Part shown: positions 1 to 5,954 of the stretch, piece by piece
Layout of the letters: every line of letters starts with the position of its first letter
How positions within the stretch are numbered: the first letter of the stretch is position 1
From: an uncultured Campylobacter sp.
GTDB lineage: Bacteria; Campylobacterota; Campylobacteria; Campylobacterales; Campylobacteraceae
NCBI GenBank assembly: GCA_938046705.1
Contig: CALIWP010000387.1
Coordinates: 1 to 8,910 of the forward strand
Reading direction: 5' to 3'
DNA: 8,910 nucleotides
The notes under the pieces: generated by a model
Database searches by the model: none
Seen by the model: the letters and a program-made list of their open reading frames with translations, nothing else
What the model was told of the DNA's origin: nothing
Program-made: the position numbers and the translations under genes

Positions 1-939
1 GTCAAGCCCTACGATATCGCCTGCTAGACAGGTATTTCCGCCGAAACGGTAGCTAAATTTACCGCCCTTGCTCTCGCCTCGCACAGCCGGTCGGTAGGGC
101 ATCAGCACGGTATCTGGCATGTGCGCCTCGGCCGAGACGTCTAGGATCGCTATGGTTTTTTCGTTTTGCACGAAATCAAGCACCGAAGCGGCTAAAAATC
201 CCGTCTGCCAGCCAACCGCTTCACCGGGCTCTATATAGACCTCGACGCCGTATTTTTCGCGGAAGTTTTTGATCAAATTTATGAGCAGATCCACGTCGTA
301 GCCCTCTTTTGTCACGTGATGTCCGCCGCCGAAATTTACCCACTTCATACGCGGGATAAACTCGCCGAATTTCTCCTCAAACGCCATCAGCACGGTCTCC
401 AGACTCTGCGCGCTCTCCTCGCAAAGCGCGTGAAAATGCAGCCCCGTGATACCATCAAGCGCGTCAGCGTCAAAATTTGCGCGCGTGATACCTAGTCGGC
501 TGTAGCGACCGCACGGGTTATACGCGTCAGTCGGCGCGACGGATAGCTCCGGATTTACGCGAAGCCCACAGGTGACTCCTGCAGCCAGGGCTTTTTCTTT
601 AAATTTCGCCCATTGCGCAAAGGAGTTAAAAACTACGTGTTTTGAGAGCGCGAGCACCTCATCTATGTCCTCGTCTTTAAATGCCGGAGAATAGGTATGG
701 ATCTCGCCGCGAACGTATTTTGCGGCAAATTTAGCCTCGTGCAGGCCGCTGCACGTCGCGCCGTCTAAATACTCGCCGACAAGCCCCATCACGCCGCTAA
801 ATGCAAAGCCTTTTAGGGCGACTAGCACCTTCGCGCCGCTTTCATCCTTGACGCGTTTTAAAATTTCAAGATTTGCACGCACCTTCGCCTCTTCGCAGAC
901 ATAGGCGGGTGTTTTTATTTTGCTTAAGATTTCGTTCAT
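1..939 (-). CDS. nspC: Carboxynorspermidine/carboxyspermidine decarboxylase, 3' end outside window
   Basis: A PLP-dependent, alanine-racemase-fold decarboxylase that removes CO2 from carboxy(nor)spermidine in the last step of the alternative polyamine pathway; cytoplasmic. The minus frame stays open from ATG 939 to the left edge (313 residues seen; the family is about 380), so the C-terminal part is missing. Visible landmarks: VALKGF with the expected PLP-binding lysine at K43, LHFHALCE at about 167-174, the glycine-rich FGGGHH at 203-208 (phosphate binding) and EPGEAVGW at 237-244. AAAGAG lies upstream of the ATG. It is divergent from moaD. nspC beside moaD-moaE is, from memory, also seen in C. 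jejuni. Family assignment is strong; the start fits the usual short N-terminus before the first strand (KTPAYVCEE). Confidence 0.93.
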   Translation of the reverse strand, partial: MNEILSKIKTPAYVCEEAKVRANLEILKRVKDESGAKVLVALKGFAFSGVMGLVGEYLDGATCSGLHEAKFAAKYVRGEIHTYSPAFKDEDIDEVLALSKHVVFNSFAQWAKFKEKALAAGVTCGLRVNPELSVAPTDAYNPCGRYSRLGITRANFDADALDGITGLHFHALCEESAQSLETVLMAFEEKFGEFIPRMKWVNFGGGHHVTKEGYDVDLLINLIKNFREKYGVEVYIEPGEAVGWQTGFLAASVLDFVQNEKTIAILDVSAEAHMPDTVLMPYRPAVRGESKGGKFSYRFGGNTCLAGDIVGLD

Positions 940-968
940 TACGGCTCTTTCGTTTAAAATTTGGCGTA

Positions 969-974
969 AGTATA
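969..974 (-). promoter_or_regulatory. Candidate -10 box for nspC
   Basis: Read on the minus strand this is TATACT, 30 nt before the nspC ATG, in an A/T-rich stretch without a clear -35, which is the usual look of Campylobacter sigma-70 promoters. Inferred from sequence only. Confidence 0.4.
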
Positions 975-982
975 TCTAAATA

Positions 983-998
983 TTTTTTTAAGTAAAAT
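983..998 (+). promoter_or_regulatory. Candidate promoter for moaD-moaE
   Basis: A run of seven T (983-989) is followed by AAG and TAAAAT (993-998). This matches the typical Campylobacter promoter pattern of a T-rich block just upstream of the -10 box with no -35. Transcription would start near 1005, leaving a leader of about 25 nt. AAAGG at 1019-1023 is the ribosome site, 7 nt before the moaD ATG. Confidence 0.5.
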
Positions 999-1030
999 CA
1001 AGAAAAAAATTTAATTTCAAAGGCAAATTT

Positions 1031-1252
1031 ATGGTAGAAATCGAGTTTTTGGGCCCGATAAAGATGAATAATTTAAAGCTGGAAGCGGCAAATTTAAGCG
1101 AAGTAAAAGAAAAACTAGGCGAATACGCGGAGCTATCCGAGTGGCTAAAAATCTGCGCCGTCGCCGTAAACGACGAGATCGCAAGCTCGCTAGACGCGCC
1201 GCTAAAAGACGGGGATAAAATTTCCATTTTACCGCCGGTTTGCGGAGGTTAA
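1031..1252 (+). CDS. moaD: Molybdopterin synthase small subunit MoaD
   Basis: A small ubiquitin-like sulfur carrier. Its C-terminal glycine is thiocarboxylated and donates sulfur, inside a heterotetramer with MoaE, to turn cyclic pyranopterin monophosphate into molybdopterin. The protein has 73 residues (family 75-85), with an N-terminal beta strand VEIEFLGPIK, the late DGDKISILPPV strand typical of MoaD/ThiS proteins, and the diagnostic C-terminal Gly-Gly directly before the stop. RBS AAAGG at 1019-1023. It is followed at once by moaE, its obligate partner; the last two codons double as the moaE ribosome site. Confidence 0.93.
   Translation: MVEIEFLGPIKMNNLKLEAANLSEVKEKLGEYAELSEWLKICAVAVNDEIASSLDAPLKDGDKISILPPVCGG
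1244..1249 (+). promoter_or_regulatory. Ribosome binding site of moaE inside the moaD Gly-Gly codons
   Basis: GGAGGT, which encodes the essential C-terminal Gly-Gly of MoaD, is also a near-perfect Shine-Dalgarno sequence 4 nt before the moaE ATG at 1254. It fixes the moaE start and suggests the two subunits are translationally coupled. Confidence 0.75.
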
Positions 1253-1253
1253 G

Positions 1254-1688
1254 ATGCAGATATTTGAAGGAAGTCTCGACGCCAAAGCGATCACAAACGC
1301 CTGGTACGACGAGTTTAAGGACAAAAACTGCGGCGCGCTCATCACGTTTACGGGTATCGTTCGCGAGGAAGGCGGCATCAGCGCGCTTAGCTTTGATATC
1401 TACGAGCCGATCCTGCGCAAATGGCTAGCTGGCTGGGAGCAAAAGGCAAAGGATCTGGGCGCATACGTGCTTTTCGCGCATTCTCGCGGAGACGTGCCGG
1501 TGCACGAAAGCTCCTACGTCGCAGGCGTGGTAAGCCCGCAAAGAAAAGTCGCCTTGCGGCTGATAAACGAGTTTGTCGAGGATTTTAAAGCTAACGCTCC
1601 AATCTGGAAATACGACGTAGTGGGAGGCGAGCGCATCTACGCAAAAGAGCGCAGTCAAGCGATAAAAGGGGCGGGGCTTTTAGGATAA
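1254..1688 (+). CDS. moaE: Molybdopterin synthase catalytic subunit MoaE
   Basis: The large subunit that binds the pterin and forms the dithiolene using sulfur from MoaD. It has 144 residues, close to the family norm of about 150. Visible landmarks: GALITFTGIVRE at 27-38 (the family's TFTG-VR loop), a HSRGDVPVHE segment at 76-85, SPQR at 94-97, and APIWKYD at 115-121 carrying the conserved lysine K119 of the active site. In the E. coli protein the segment matching SPQR reads AHR, with His103/Arg104; here the histidine position is Gln96. Only one base separates the moaD stop from its ATG (1253). Two hairpins downstream (1694-1722, 1750-1764) are candidate ends of the transcript. Confidence 0.93.
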   Translation: MQIFEGSLDAKAITNAWYDEFKDKNCGALITFTGIVREEGGISALSFDIYEPILRKWLAGWEQKAKDLGAYVLFAHSRGDVPVHESSYVAGVVSPQRKVALRLINEFVEDFKANAPIWKYDVVGGERIYAKERSQAIKGAGLLG

Positions 1689-1693
1689 ATTTT

Positions 1694-1722
1694 CTCGGCG
1701 CGGCCTTATCATGCACGCCGAG
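1694..1722 (+). terminator. GC-rich hairpin after moaE
   Basis: CTCGGCG (1694-1700) and CGCCGAG (1716-1722) form a perfect 7-bp stem with a 15-nt loop, six nt past the moaE stop codon. The following bases are A-rich with no clear T run, so it may be a weak terminator or an mRNA 3'-end stabilising structure. Confidence 0.4.
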
Positions 1723-1749
1723 TAAAAATGCTTTATTTCTTGCAGGCTA

Positions 1750-1772
1750 GGCTATGTTTTAGCCCACTTTTT
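1750..1772 (+). terminator. Short hairpin with T run, candidate moaDE terminator
   Basis: GGCTA (1750-1754), loop of five, TAGCC (1760-1764), then CAC and five T (1768-1772). The stem is short but the position and the T run fit a rho-independent terminator for moaD-moaE. Confidence 0.4.
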
Positions 1773-1930
1773 ACTCTTAACCGCCATCAAATTTGTCAAA
1801 TTCAAGCTCGCTTTTTATATAAGTTAAATTTACGTCTTTCGCTCGCCGAGACCCGCGCCGCGAAAATGTCAAATTTATAAATTTAGCAAGATATACGACA
1901 AATATTCCAGACAGAATAGGCGTAGTTTAA

Positions 1931-1999
1931 CTTTAAAATTTTAACCCGTTAGGGCGCGTATATGAAATACGTAACCGAAACGGGTTTAAAATTTTAAAG
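1931..1999. terminator. Long imperfect inverted repeat, candidate bidirectional terminator
   Basis: The left arm 1931-1950 (20 nt) and right arm 1979-1999 (21 nt) are reverse complements apart from one extra T. Each has a CCCG/CGGG core flanked by AAAATTTT. The 28-nt loop holds a second small stem, CGTAT (1957-1961) with ATACG (1967-1971). It begins 11 nt beyond the RND stop codon, so the main role is probably to end the mla-RND transcript, and possibly moaDE read-through from the other side. Confidence 0.55.
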
Positions 2000-2010
2000 C
2001 TTGAAATCCG

Positions 2011-4473
2011 TCATTTATGGGGAATCTTAGCCCGGTAAAAGGTTTTGATTAGAGTCGGCAGCAACACCAACGCCCCTAGCAACATCATTATCATAACAAG
2101 ATCGGTCAGAAGTCCGAAATATATCGTCGGGATAAAGTTGCTCGTTACCATGATGCTAAAGCCAAGGATGATCGCAAACGAGGTGTAGTACATCGCGTAG
2201 CCGATGCTGGCGTGCGAGGCCTTGATCGACTCGGCGACGTTTTTACTGCGAAGCTCGATTTTTAGGCGGTGGATGTAGTGGATGATGTCGTCCACGCCGA
2301 TGCCTATGCTGATAGCCGCTATCGTAATGCTCATGATATCAAGCGGGATACCCATCACGCCCATGACGCCAAATACCGCACAAAGCGGGATCAAATTTGA
2401 CGCGATGGCGATGGCGGCGAGCTTAACACTTTTAAAAATAATGCAAAAAACGATAAAAAGCGACAAGATAACAAAACCGAAAGAATCCACCTGCGAGGCA
2501 ATGAGGCTTTGAAGGAGGTTGTTATAAAGCACCATCGCGCCGCTAACTTGCACGCTTGCGTTGTCGTTTGCGATCAAATTTGCGATATCGGCTCTAAGCT
2601 CGCGCAAAAACTCGTCCCTGCGTAGCGCATCGTCGCTATCAAGAGTTCGCGCGGTAAAGCGCAGCTCGTTATCTTTTATGCTTACGTATGGGCTTAGGAT
2701 GATGTCTTTGTATTTTTGCGGGATCTGTTCGTATAGGATCGAGAGCATGAGGCCGTCGGCGGGCTTTTGCGTGATGCGCTCGACGATCTTTACGACGGTG
2801 TTTAGGCTGCTAGCGTGCCCGACGAAGCGCTTATTTTCCAGATAGTTATGCACCTTTTTCGCGACGTCGATTTTATGCTGATTAAACCAGTATTTATCCT
2901 CGTTCGCGCTAGCGGCGAATTCATCGTCAAATTCATCTTTAGGCTCGTTTTTGGCCGCCTTTTCGTCAAATTTGGGCTTGTTAAATTTGATCAATATATC
3001 AACCGGCACCGTGCCGCCTAGCTTCGTATCGATCACCTGCATACCCTTGTGGATTTCGGTCGTATCTTTAAAATAGCTTATAAAGCTGTTTTCGACCTTT
3101 AGCTTTGAGATGCCGTAAAGCCCAAAAATAAGCACCGCAAGGCTAATGGCGTAAACCGCGCGGCTATGATTTAGCGCAAACGCGGCGCAGTGCTTGGTAA
3201 AGCTAAATTTATCCTCAAACGTCCTAACCGGAGCGAGCTTTGGCATCAGCGCCATCGCGGAGCCAAATAGCAAAAACGCAAGCACCAGCGAGATAGAGAT
3301 CGACGCGCTCATCATGATTCCAAGCATTATGATCGGTTTGATATCAGAAAGCGCAAGCGACAAAAAGCCGATAACGGTCGTAAATATCGCAAAAAACGAC
3401 GGACTGGCCTTATCGCGCAACGTGAGATAGACTAGTTGACGGTTGCTAAGATGCGGCTTTGTGATGCAAAACTCGCGGTAGCTCACGATCAGGTGTATGA
3501 CGACGGAGATAGTGATGATGAGCTGAAGAGCGATGTAGTTTGAGCTAATCACCGTGATCTCCCAGCCGAAAAACCCAAACAGCCCGCTCGCCCAAATAAC
3601 GCTAATCACGCAGATAAAAATCGGCATAACGATGTGACGAATCTGCCTAAAAAACAGCCAAAGGCAAAAGACCAAAAGCAGAGTCACGCTGATGCCGTAG
3701 GTTGCAAGATCCGAGCGCACGAAGCTCACCATATCATCCGCGATCATATTTGCCCCGCCTAAAAATAGGCTTTCGCCGCCGCCAAATTTCGCTATCGTCT
3801 CGCGTATCTGCTCGATCGCTGCGTGTTCTTTTATACGCGCTTCATCACGGTGAGCCTTAAACTGCGCATTTACGGCGCTTAGGCGCTGTTTTTGCTCGCT
3901 GGTGATGTTGCCGTCAATCTTGGCGTTTAGCAGGGCGTTTCGCTCGTTTAGTATGCTTTGATATTTCTCGTCGGTCTTTAAATTTAGCACGATCGCCGTA
4001 GTTTTTAGATCGCGGCTAACGAGGTTGTTCGTATATAGCGGACTATCCACAAACTCGCGTCGCACCAAGGTTTTGTTTATATCGGTATCGGCAAGGCTAG
4101 GTACATGCTTAACCAGCTCGCTAAGATCGCTAGTTCCGCTTTGAAGCAGCGGGATGTTTAATATAGAAATGACGTTTGAAACAAGCTCGTTTTTTTCTAG
4201 TTCGCGGCTTAAATTTTCTATCTTTTCAAGCGTAGAAGGCGCGAGCAGATCGTCTTTTGGCGTGTAGGCGATGACTAGGTAGTTTGGGCTAACGTAGCGT
4301 TTAGAAACGTCTCTAAAGACGGCTAGATCTTTATCGTTTTCAAGTAGCAGCGTCTCGGTAGACGCGTCCACCTCGAGCTTGCCGCTAAAGTATCCAAAAA
4401 TCAGCGTCGCGGCTAGTACGCCAGCGATAACGCTTTTTGGAAAGTTGACGATAAATTTAAAAATCCGCTTCAT
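2011..4473 (-). CDS. RND/MMPL-family exporter linked to MlaA and MlaC
   Basis: A large inner-membrane transporter of 820 residues in the RND superfamily (predicted-exporter, MMPL/HpnN-like type). Layout: TM1 at about 14-30; periplasmic domain 1 at about 31-255; a TM block of five or six helices at about 256-412; a connector and TM at about 436-456; periplasmic domain 2 at about 457-655; a final TM block at about 660-812. The pattern is two internal repeats of one helix, a loop and several helices. The GIGVDDIIHY motif at 724-733, with D728/D729, is the expected proton-relay pair; the matching helix of the first half (about 311-335, SVVIHLIVSYRE) lacks it. Periplasmic domain 2 has a charged insert at about 500-527. 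Its start lies 7 nt after the mlaC stop with AAGG overlapping that stop. Family knowledge: Campylobacter carries the same mlaA-mlaC-RND order (Cj1371-Cj1373 from memory). A role in phospholipid transfer is inferred from the neighbours; the substrate and direction are not shown. Confidence 0.85.
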   Translation of the reverse strand: MKRIFKFIVNFPKSVIAGVLAATLIFGYFSGKLEVDASTETLLLENDKDLAVFRDVSKRYVSPNYLVIAYTPKDDLLAPSTLEKIENLSRELEKNELVSNVISILNIPLLQSGTSDLSELVKHVPSLADTDINKTLVRREFVDSPLYTNNLVSRDLKTTAIVLNLKTDEKYQSILNERNALLNAKIDGNITSEQKQRLSAVNAQFKAHRDEARIKEHAAIEQIRETIAKFGGGESLFLGGANMIADDMVSFVRSDLATYGISVTLLLVFCLWLFFRQIRHIVMPIFICVISVIWASGLFGFFGWEITVISSNYIALQLIITISVVIHLIVSYREFCITKPHLSNRQLVYLTLRDKASPSFFAIFTTVIGFLSLALSDIKPIIMLGIMMSASISISLVLAFLLFGSAMALMPKLAPVRTFEDKFSFTKHCAAFALNHSRAVYAISLAVLIFGLYGISKLKVENSFISYFKDTTEIHKGMQVIDTKLGGTVPVDILIKFNKPKFDEKAAKNEPKDEFDDEFAASANEDKYWFNQHKIDVAKKVHNYLENKRFVGHASSLNTVVKIVERITQKPADGLMLSILYEQIPQKYKDIILSPYVSIKDNELRFTARTLDSDDALRRDEFLRELRADIANLIANDNASVQVSGAMVLYNNLLQSLIASQVDSFGFVILSLFIVFCIIFKSVKLAAIAIASNLIPLCAVFGVMGVMGIPLDIMSITIAAISIGIGVDDIIHYIHRLKIELRSKNVAESIKASHASIGYAMYYTSFAIILGFSIMVTSNFIPTIYFGLLTDLVMIMMLLGALVLLPTLIKTFYRAKIPHK

Positions 4474-4480
4474 CAGCGCC

Positions 4481-5068
4481 TTATTGCGGAGCTTGGACTG
4501 AGTTTAGCTTGCTAAGCAAATTTTCAAAGCTCTCGTTTTCCATCAGGCTATCAAACTGGCTGCGGTAGGTCTGGATGATGCTAACGCCTAAAATTTCGAC
4601 ATCGTAGATGAGCCAGCCGCGCTCTTTGGCGTTGTAAAATTTATATGTAAAGCCATAGTTTTTACCGTCCTCGCCAACCAAATCGGCATTTAGAAAGTAG
4701 CGATTTTCGTTCGGTTTGGTCGCGTCTTTAAAATTTATAGTTTGGTTTTTGTAGCTTAAGAGCTTATCGACGTAACTTGATTTTAATCTCTCTTCAAAAG
4801 CCTTATTAAATTTAGCCTTTTGCTCGGCATTTAGGTTGTTGTAGCGCTTGCTTAGGGCGATTTTAGACATCTGCTCGTAGTCGAAATATGGATCAAAAAC
4901 GGCGAAAATTTTACTTATTTTCTCGTCTTTGCTCAAATTTGCGTTTTTTAGCACCTCGATGGCGTCTTGCGTCGTTTTTTGCATCGTAGGTTTTATCTGC
5001 TCCTCGCTAATCGCAAAGAGGCTAACCGCGCTAAAAAGCGCAAGCAGGATGATTTTTAAAAATTTCAT
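4481..5068 (-). CDS. mlaC: Periplasmic phospholipid-binding protein MlaC (Ttg2D family)
   Basis: A soluble periplasmic carrier that moves phospholipid between an outer-membrane MlaA complex and the inner-membrane transporter. It has 195 residues, near the family norm of about 200. Signal peptide at 1-19 (MKFLKII..SLFA), probably cleaved before ISEEQ. Family signatures: FDYEQMSKIALSKRY at about 61-75, an AEQKAKFNKAFEERL segment next to it, and near the end WLIYDVEILGVSIIQTYRSQF, which matches the MlaC pattern of W-YD---GVS----YR-QF. Its ATG lies one base after the mlaA stop, and AAAGGAA inside the mlaA end is the ribosome site, so the pair is translationally coupled. The RND gene follows 7 nt downstream. 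Confidence 0.92.
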   Translation of the reverse strand: MKFLKIILLALFSAVSLFAISEEQIKPTMQKTTQDAIEVLKNANLSKDEKISKIFAVFDPYFDYEQMSKIALSKRYNNLNAEQKAKFNKAFEERLKSSYVDKLLSYKNQTINFKDATKPNENRYFLNADLVGEDGKNYGFTYKFYNAKERGWLIYDVEILGVSIIQTYRSQFDSLMENESFENLLSKLNSVQAPQ

Positions 5069-5069
5069 T

Positions 5070-5771
5070 TTATTCCTTTATTAAGTGGTTGCGGCGCTGT
5101 TCGTAGGCGTCGCGTAGAAACGGATACAGGTCGATCGCGTCTTTTTTAAGATTGTCGTAAGCGTCTGGATGTAAAGACAAAAGGTTACCCTGGCGGAAAG
5201 TTTTTATCGCAAAGGAGTCTAGCGCCGGCTTTACGTAACTGATTGGATCGAGGTAATAATCGCCGACCAGGCCCGCGATATCGCGTAAATTTGACGGGCC
5301 GATAAACGGTAAAACCACGTGAAATCCGCTACCCACGCCCCAGTATCCAAGCGTCTGTCCAAAATCCTCGTCATGGCGCTGCAGATTGTAGTATTTCGCT
5401 CCGTCGGTTAGCCCGCCAAAGCCGATAATCGTGTTTGCTAAAAATCTCAGCGTCTCTTCGCCCGCCTCGCTAAATTTAAACTGCAAGAGGTTGTTTACGA
5501 AGCGAACGGGATATAAAAGGTTGTCAAAAAAGTTCCCCACCGCAGTTCTGGCAGCCTCTGGCACTACGTAGTTGTAGCCTTTTATCGCGGGATGGATGGC
5601 GTTTACGTACATAAAATCATTAAATCCCGTCATCATTCTATTATAACCGCTAAGCGGATCGAAAATCTCGCTAGGCTGGGTAAATTCGTCGTCAAATTCG
5701 CTCTTTTCTTGCGTTTGTTCGGCAAAAACGCAACTAAAAAAAAGCAAAAAAGAGAGTAAAAATTTTCTCAT
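5070..5771 (-). CDS. mlaA: Outer-membrane lipid-asymmetry protein MlaA (VacJ family)
   Basis: MlaA forms a channel in the outer membrane that removes phospholipid from the outer leaflet and passes it to MlaC. With the start chosen here the protein has 233 residues. The open frame continues to an ATG at 5891, but the ATG at 5771 begins a clear signal sequence (MRKFLLSFLLFFSCVFA) and has GGAG (5777-5780) 5 nt upstream; the extra 40 residues show no domain. A lipoprotein is possible (FFSC as a weak lipobox), though SCVFA|EQ also looks like an ordinary signal-peptidase site. Family motifs: DPLSGYNRMMTGFND, a P-RFVNNLLQFK segment, FLANTIIGFGGLTDGA, EDFGQTLGYWGVGSGF and LPFIGPSNLRD. It is first in the mlaA-mlaC-RND operon and divergent from modE. 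The mature N-terminus carries an acidic EFDDEF stretch also found in the RND partner. Confidence 0.92.
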   Translation of the reverse strand: MRKFLLSFLLFFSCVFAEQTQEKSEFDDEFTQPSEIFDPLSGYNRMMTGFNDFMYVNAIHPAIKGYNYVVPEAARTAVGNFFDNLLYPVRFVNNLLQFKFSEAGEETLRFLANTIIGFGGLTDGAKYYNLQRHDEDFGQTLGYWGVGSGFHVVLPFIGPSNLRDIAGLVGDYYLDPISYVKPALDSFAIKTFRQGNLLSLHPDAYDNLKKDAIDLYPFLRDAYEQRRNHLIKE

Positions 5772-5776
5772 CAAAT

Positions 5777-5780
5777 CTCC
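5777..5780 (-). promoter_or_regulatory. Ribosome binding site that sets the mlaA start
   Basis: GGAG on the minus strand sits 5 nt before ATG 5771. This supports the shorter MlaA with the signal peptide at its very N-terminus over the longer in-frame start at 5891. Confidence 0.7.
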
Positions 5781-5808
5781 GAATTTCAAGTCTGCAAAGG
5801 CAGTAACC

Positions 5809-5823
5809 TGAGATTTTATCTCA
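5809..5823. promoter_or_regulatory. Perfect dyad TGAGAT-N3-ATCTCA upstream of mlaA
   Basis: Two 6-base half sites with a 3-base spacer lie 38 nt before the mlaA ATG. On the minus strand the centre reads GATAAAAT, which could be a -10 box, so a protein bound here could block mlaA transcription. A second small stem, CTGC/GCAG (5792-5803), lies between it and the ribosome site. The regulator is unknown. Confidence 0.4.
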
Positions 5824-5834
5824 ATGTAGCTTTT

Positions 5835-5848
5835 AAATTTATAAATTT
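5835..5848. repeat. 14-bp AT palindrome in the mlaA leader
   Basis: AAATTTATAAATTT is its own reverse complement. AAATTT is very common in this genome, so chance is a serious explanation. Confidence 0.3.
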
Positions 5849-5892
5849 CAAAATGCCCGGTATTACGAAGTTTATTTAAGTTATTTTTCATA

Positions 5893-5906
5893 TATATTTA
5901 AATATA
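5893..5906. promoter_or_regulatory. 14-bp palindrome, candidate ModE site in the mlaA/modE divergent region
   Basis: TATATTTAAATATA is a perfect palindrome 49 nt before the modE ATG. E. coli ModE binds dyads built from TATATA-like half sites, so this could be an autoregulatory site, but AT-rich promoters produce such sequences by chance. Confidence 0.3.
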
Positions 5907-5921
5907 CTTCCTAGCAAATTA

Positions 5922-5949
5922 TTTTTTTATATTGATAGAATTTGGGGGA
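5922..5949 (+). promoter_or_regulatory. Candidate modE promoter and ribosome site
   Basis: A run of seven T (5922-5928) leads into TATATT (5928-5933), a Campylobacter-like -10 box. GGGGGA (5944-5949) lies 5 nt before the modE ATG and is a strong ribosome site. The leader would be only about 15 nt. Confidence 0.45.
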
Positions 5950-5954
5950 TTTTC

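Larger units (their letters stand above)
1689..2010. other. 322-base gap between convergent moaE and the RND gene
   Basis: No convincing gene. It holds two short hairpins near moaE and a long inverted repeat (1931-1999) near the RND stop, listed separately. A 50-codon plus-strand frame at 1728-1880 has no good ribosome site and no recognisable family. No tRNA-like cloverleaf was seen. Confidence 0.6.

Noticed and set aside
1240..1428. Plus-strand Arg/Ser-rich frame overlapping the start of moaE
   Set aside because: It is an out-of-frame reading of moaE, which has strong family motifs and a good ribosome site.
1728..1880. 50-codon plus-strand frame in the gap after moaE
   Set aside because: There is no good ribosome site, no signal or domain, and the translation follows the common AAATTT-type intergenic sequence.
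1689..2010. Possible tRNA or small RNA gene in the long gap
   Set aside because: Hairpins are present but no cloverleaf, CCA-type end or clear promoter-terminator pair could be made out by eye.
5835..5848. AT palindrome as a firm operator
   Set aside because: It is built from two AAATTT hexamers, which are abundant throughout this genome, so it is kept only as a low-confidence repeat.
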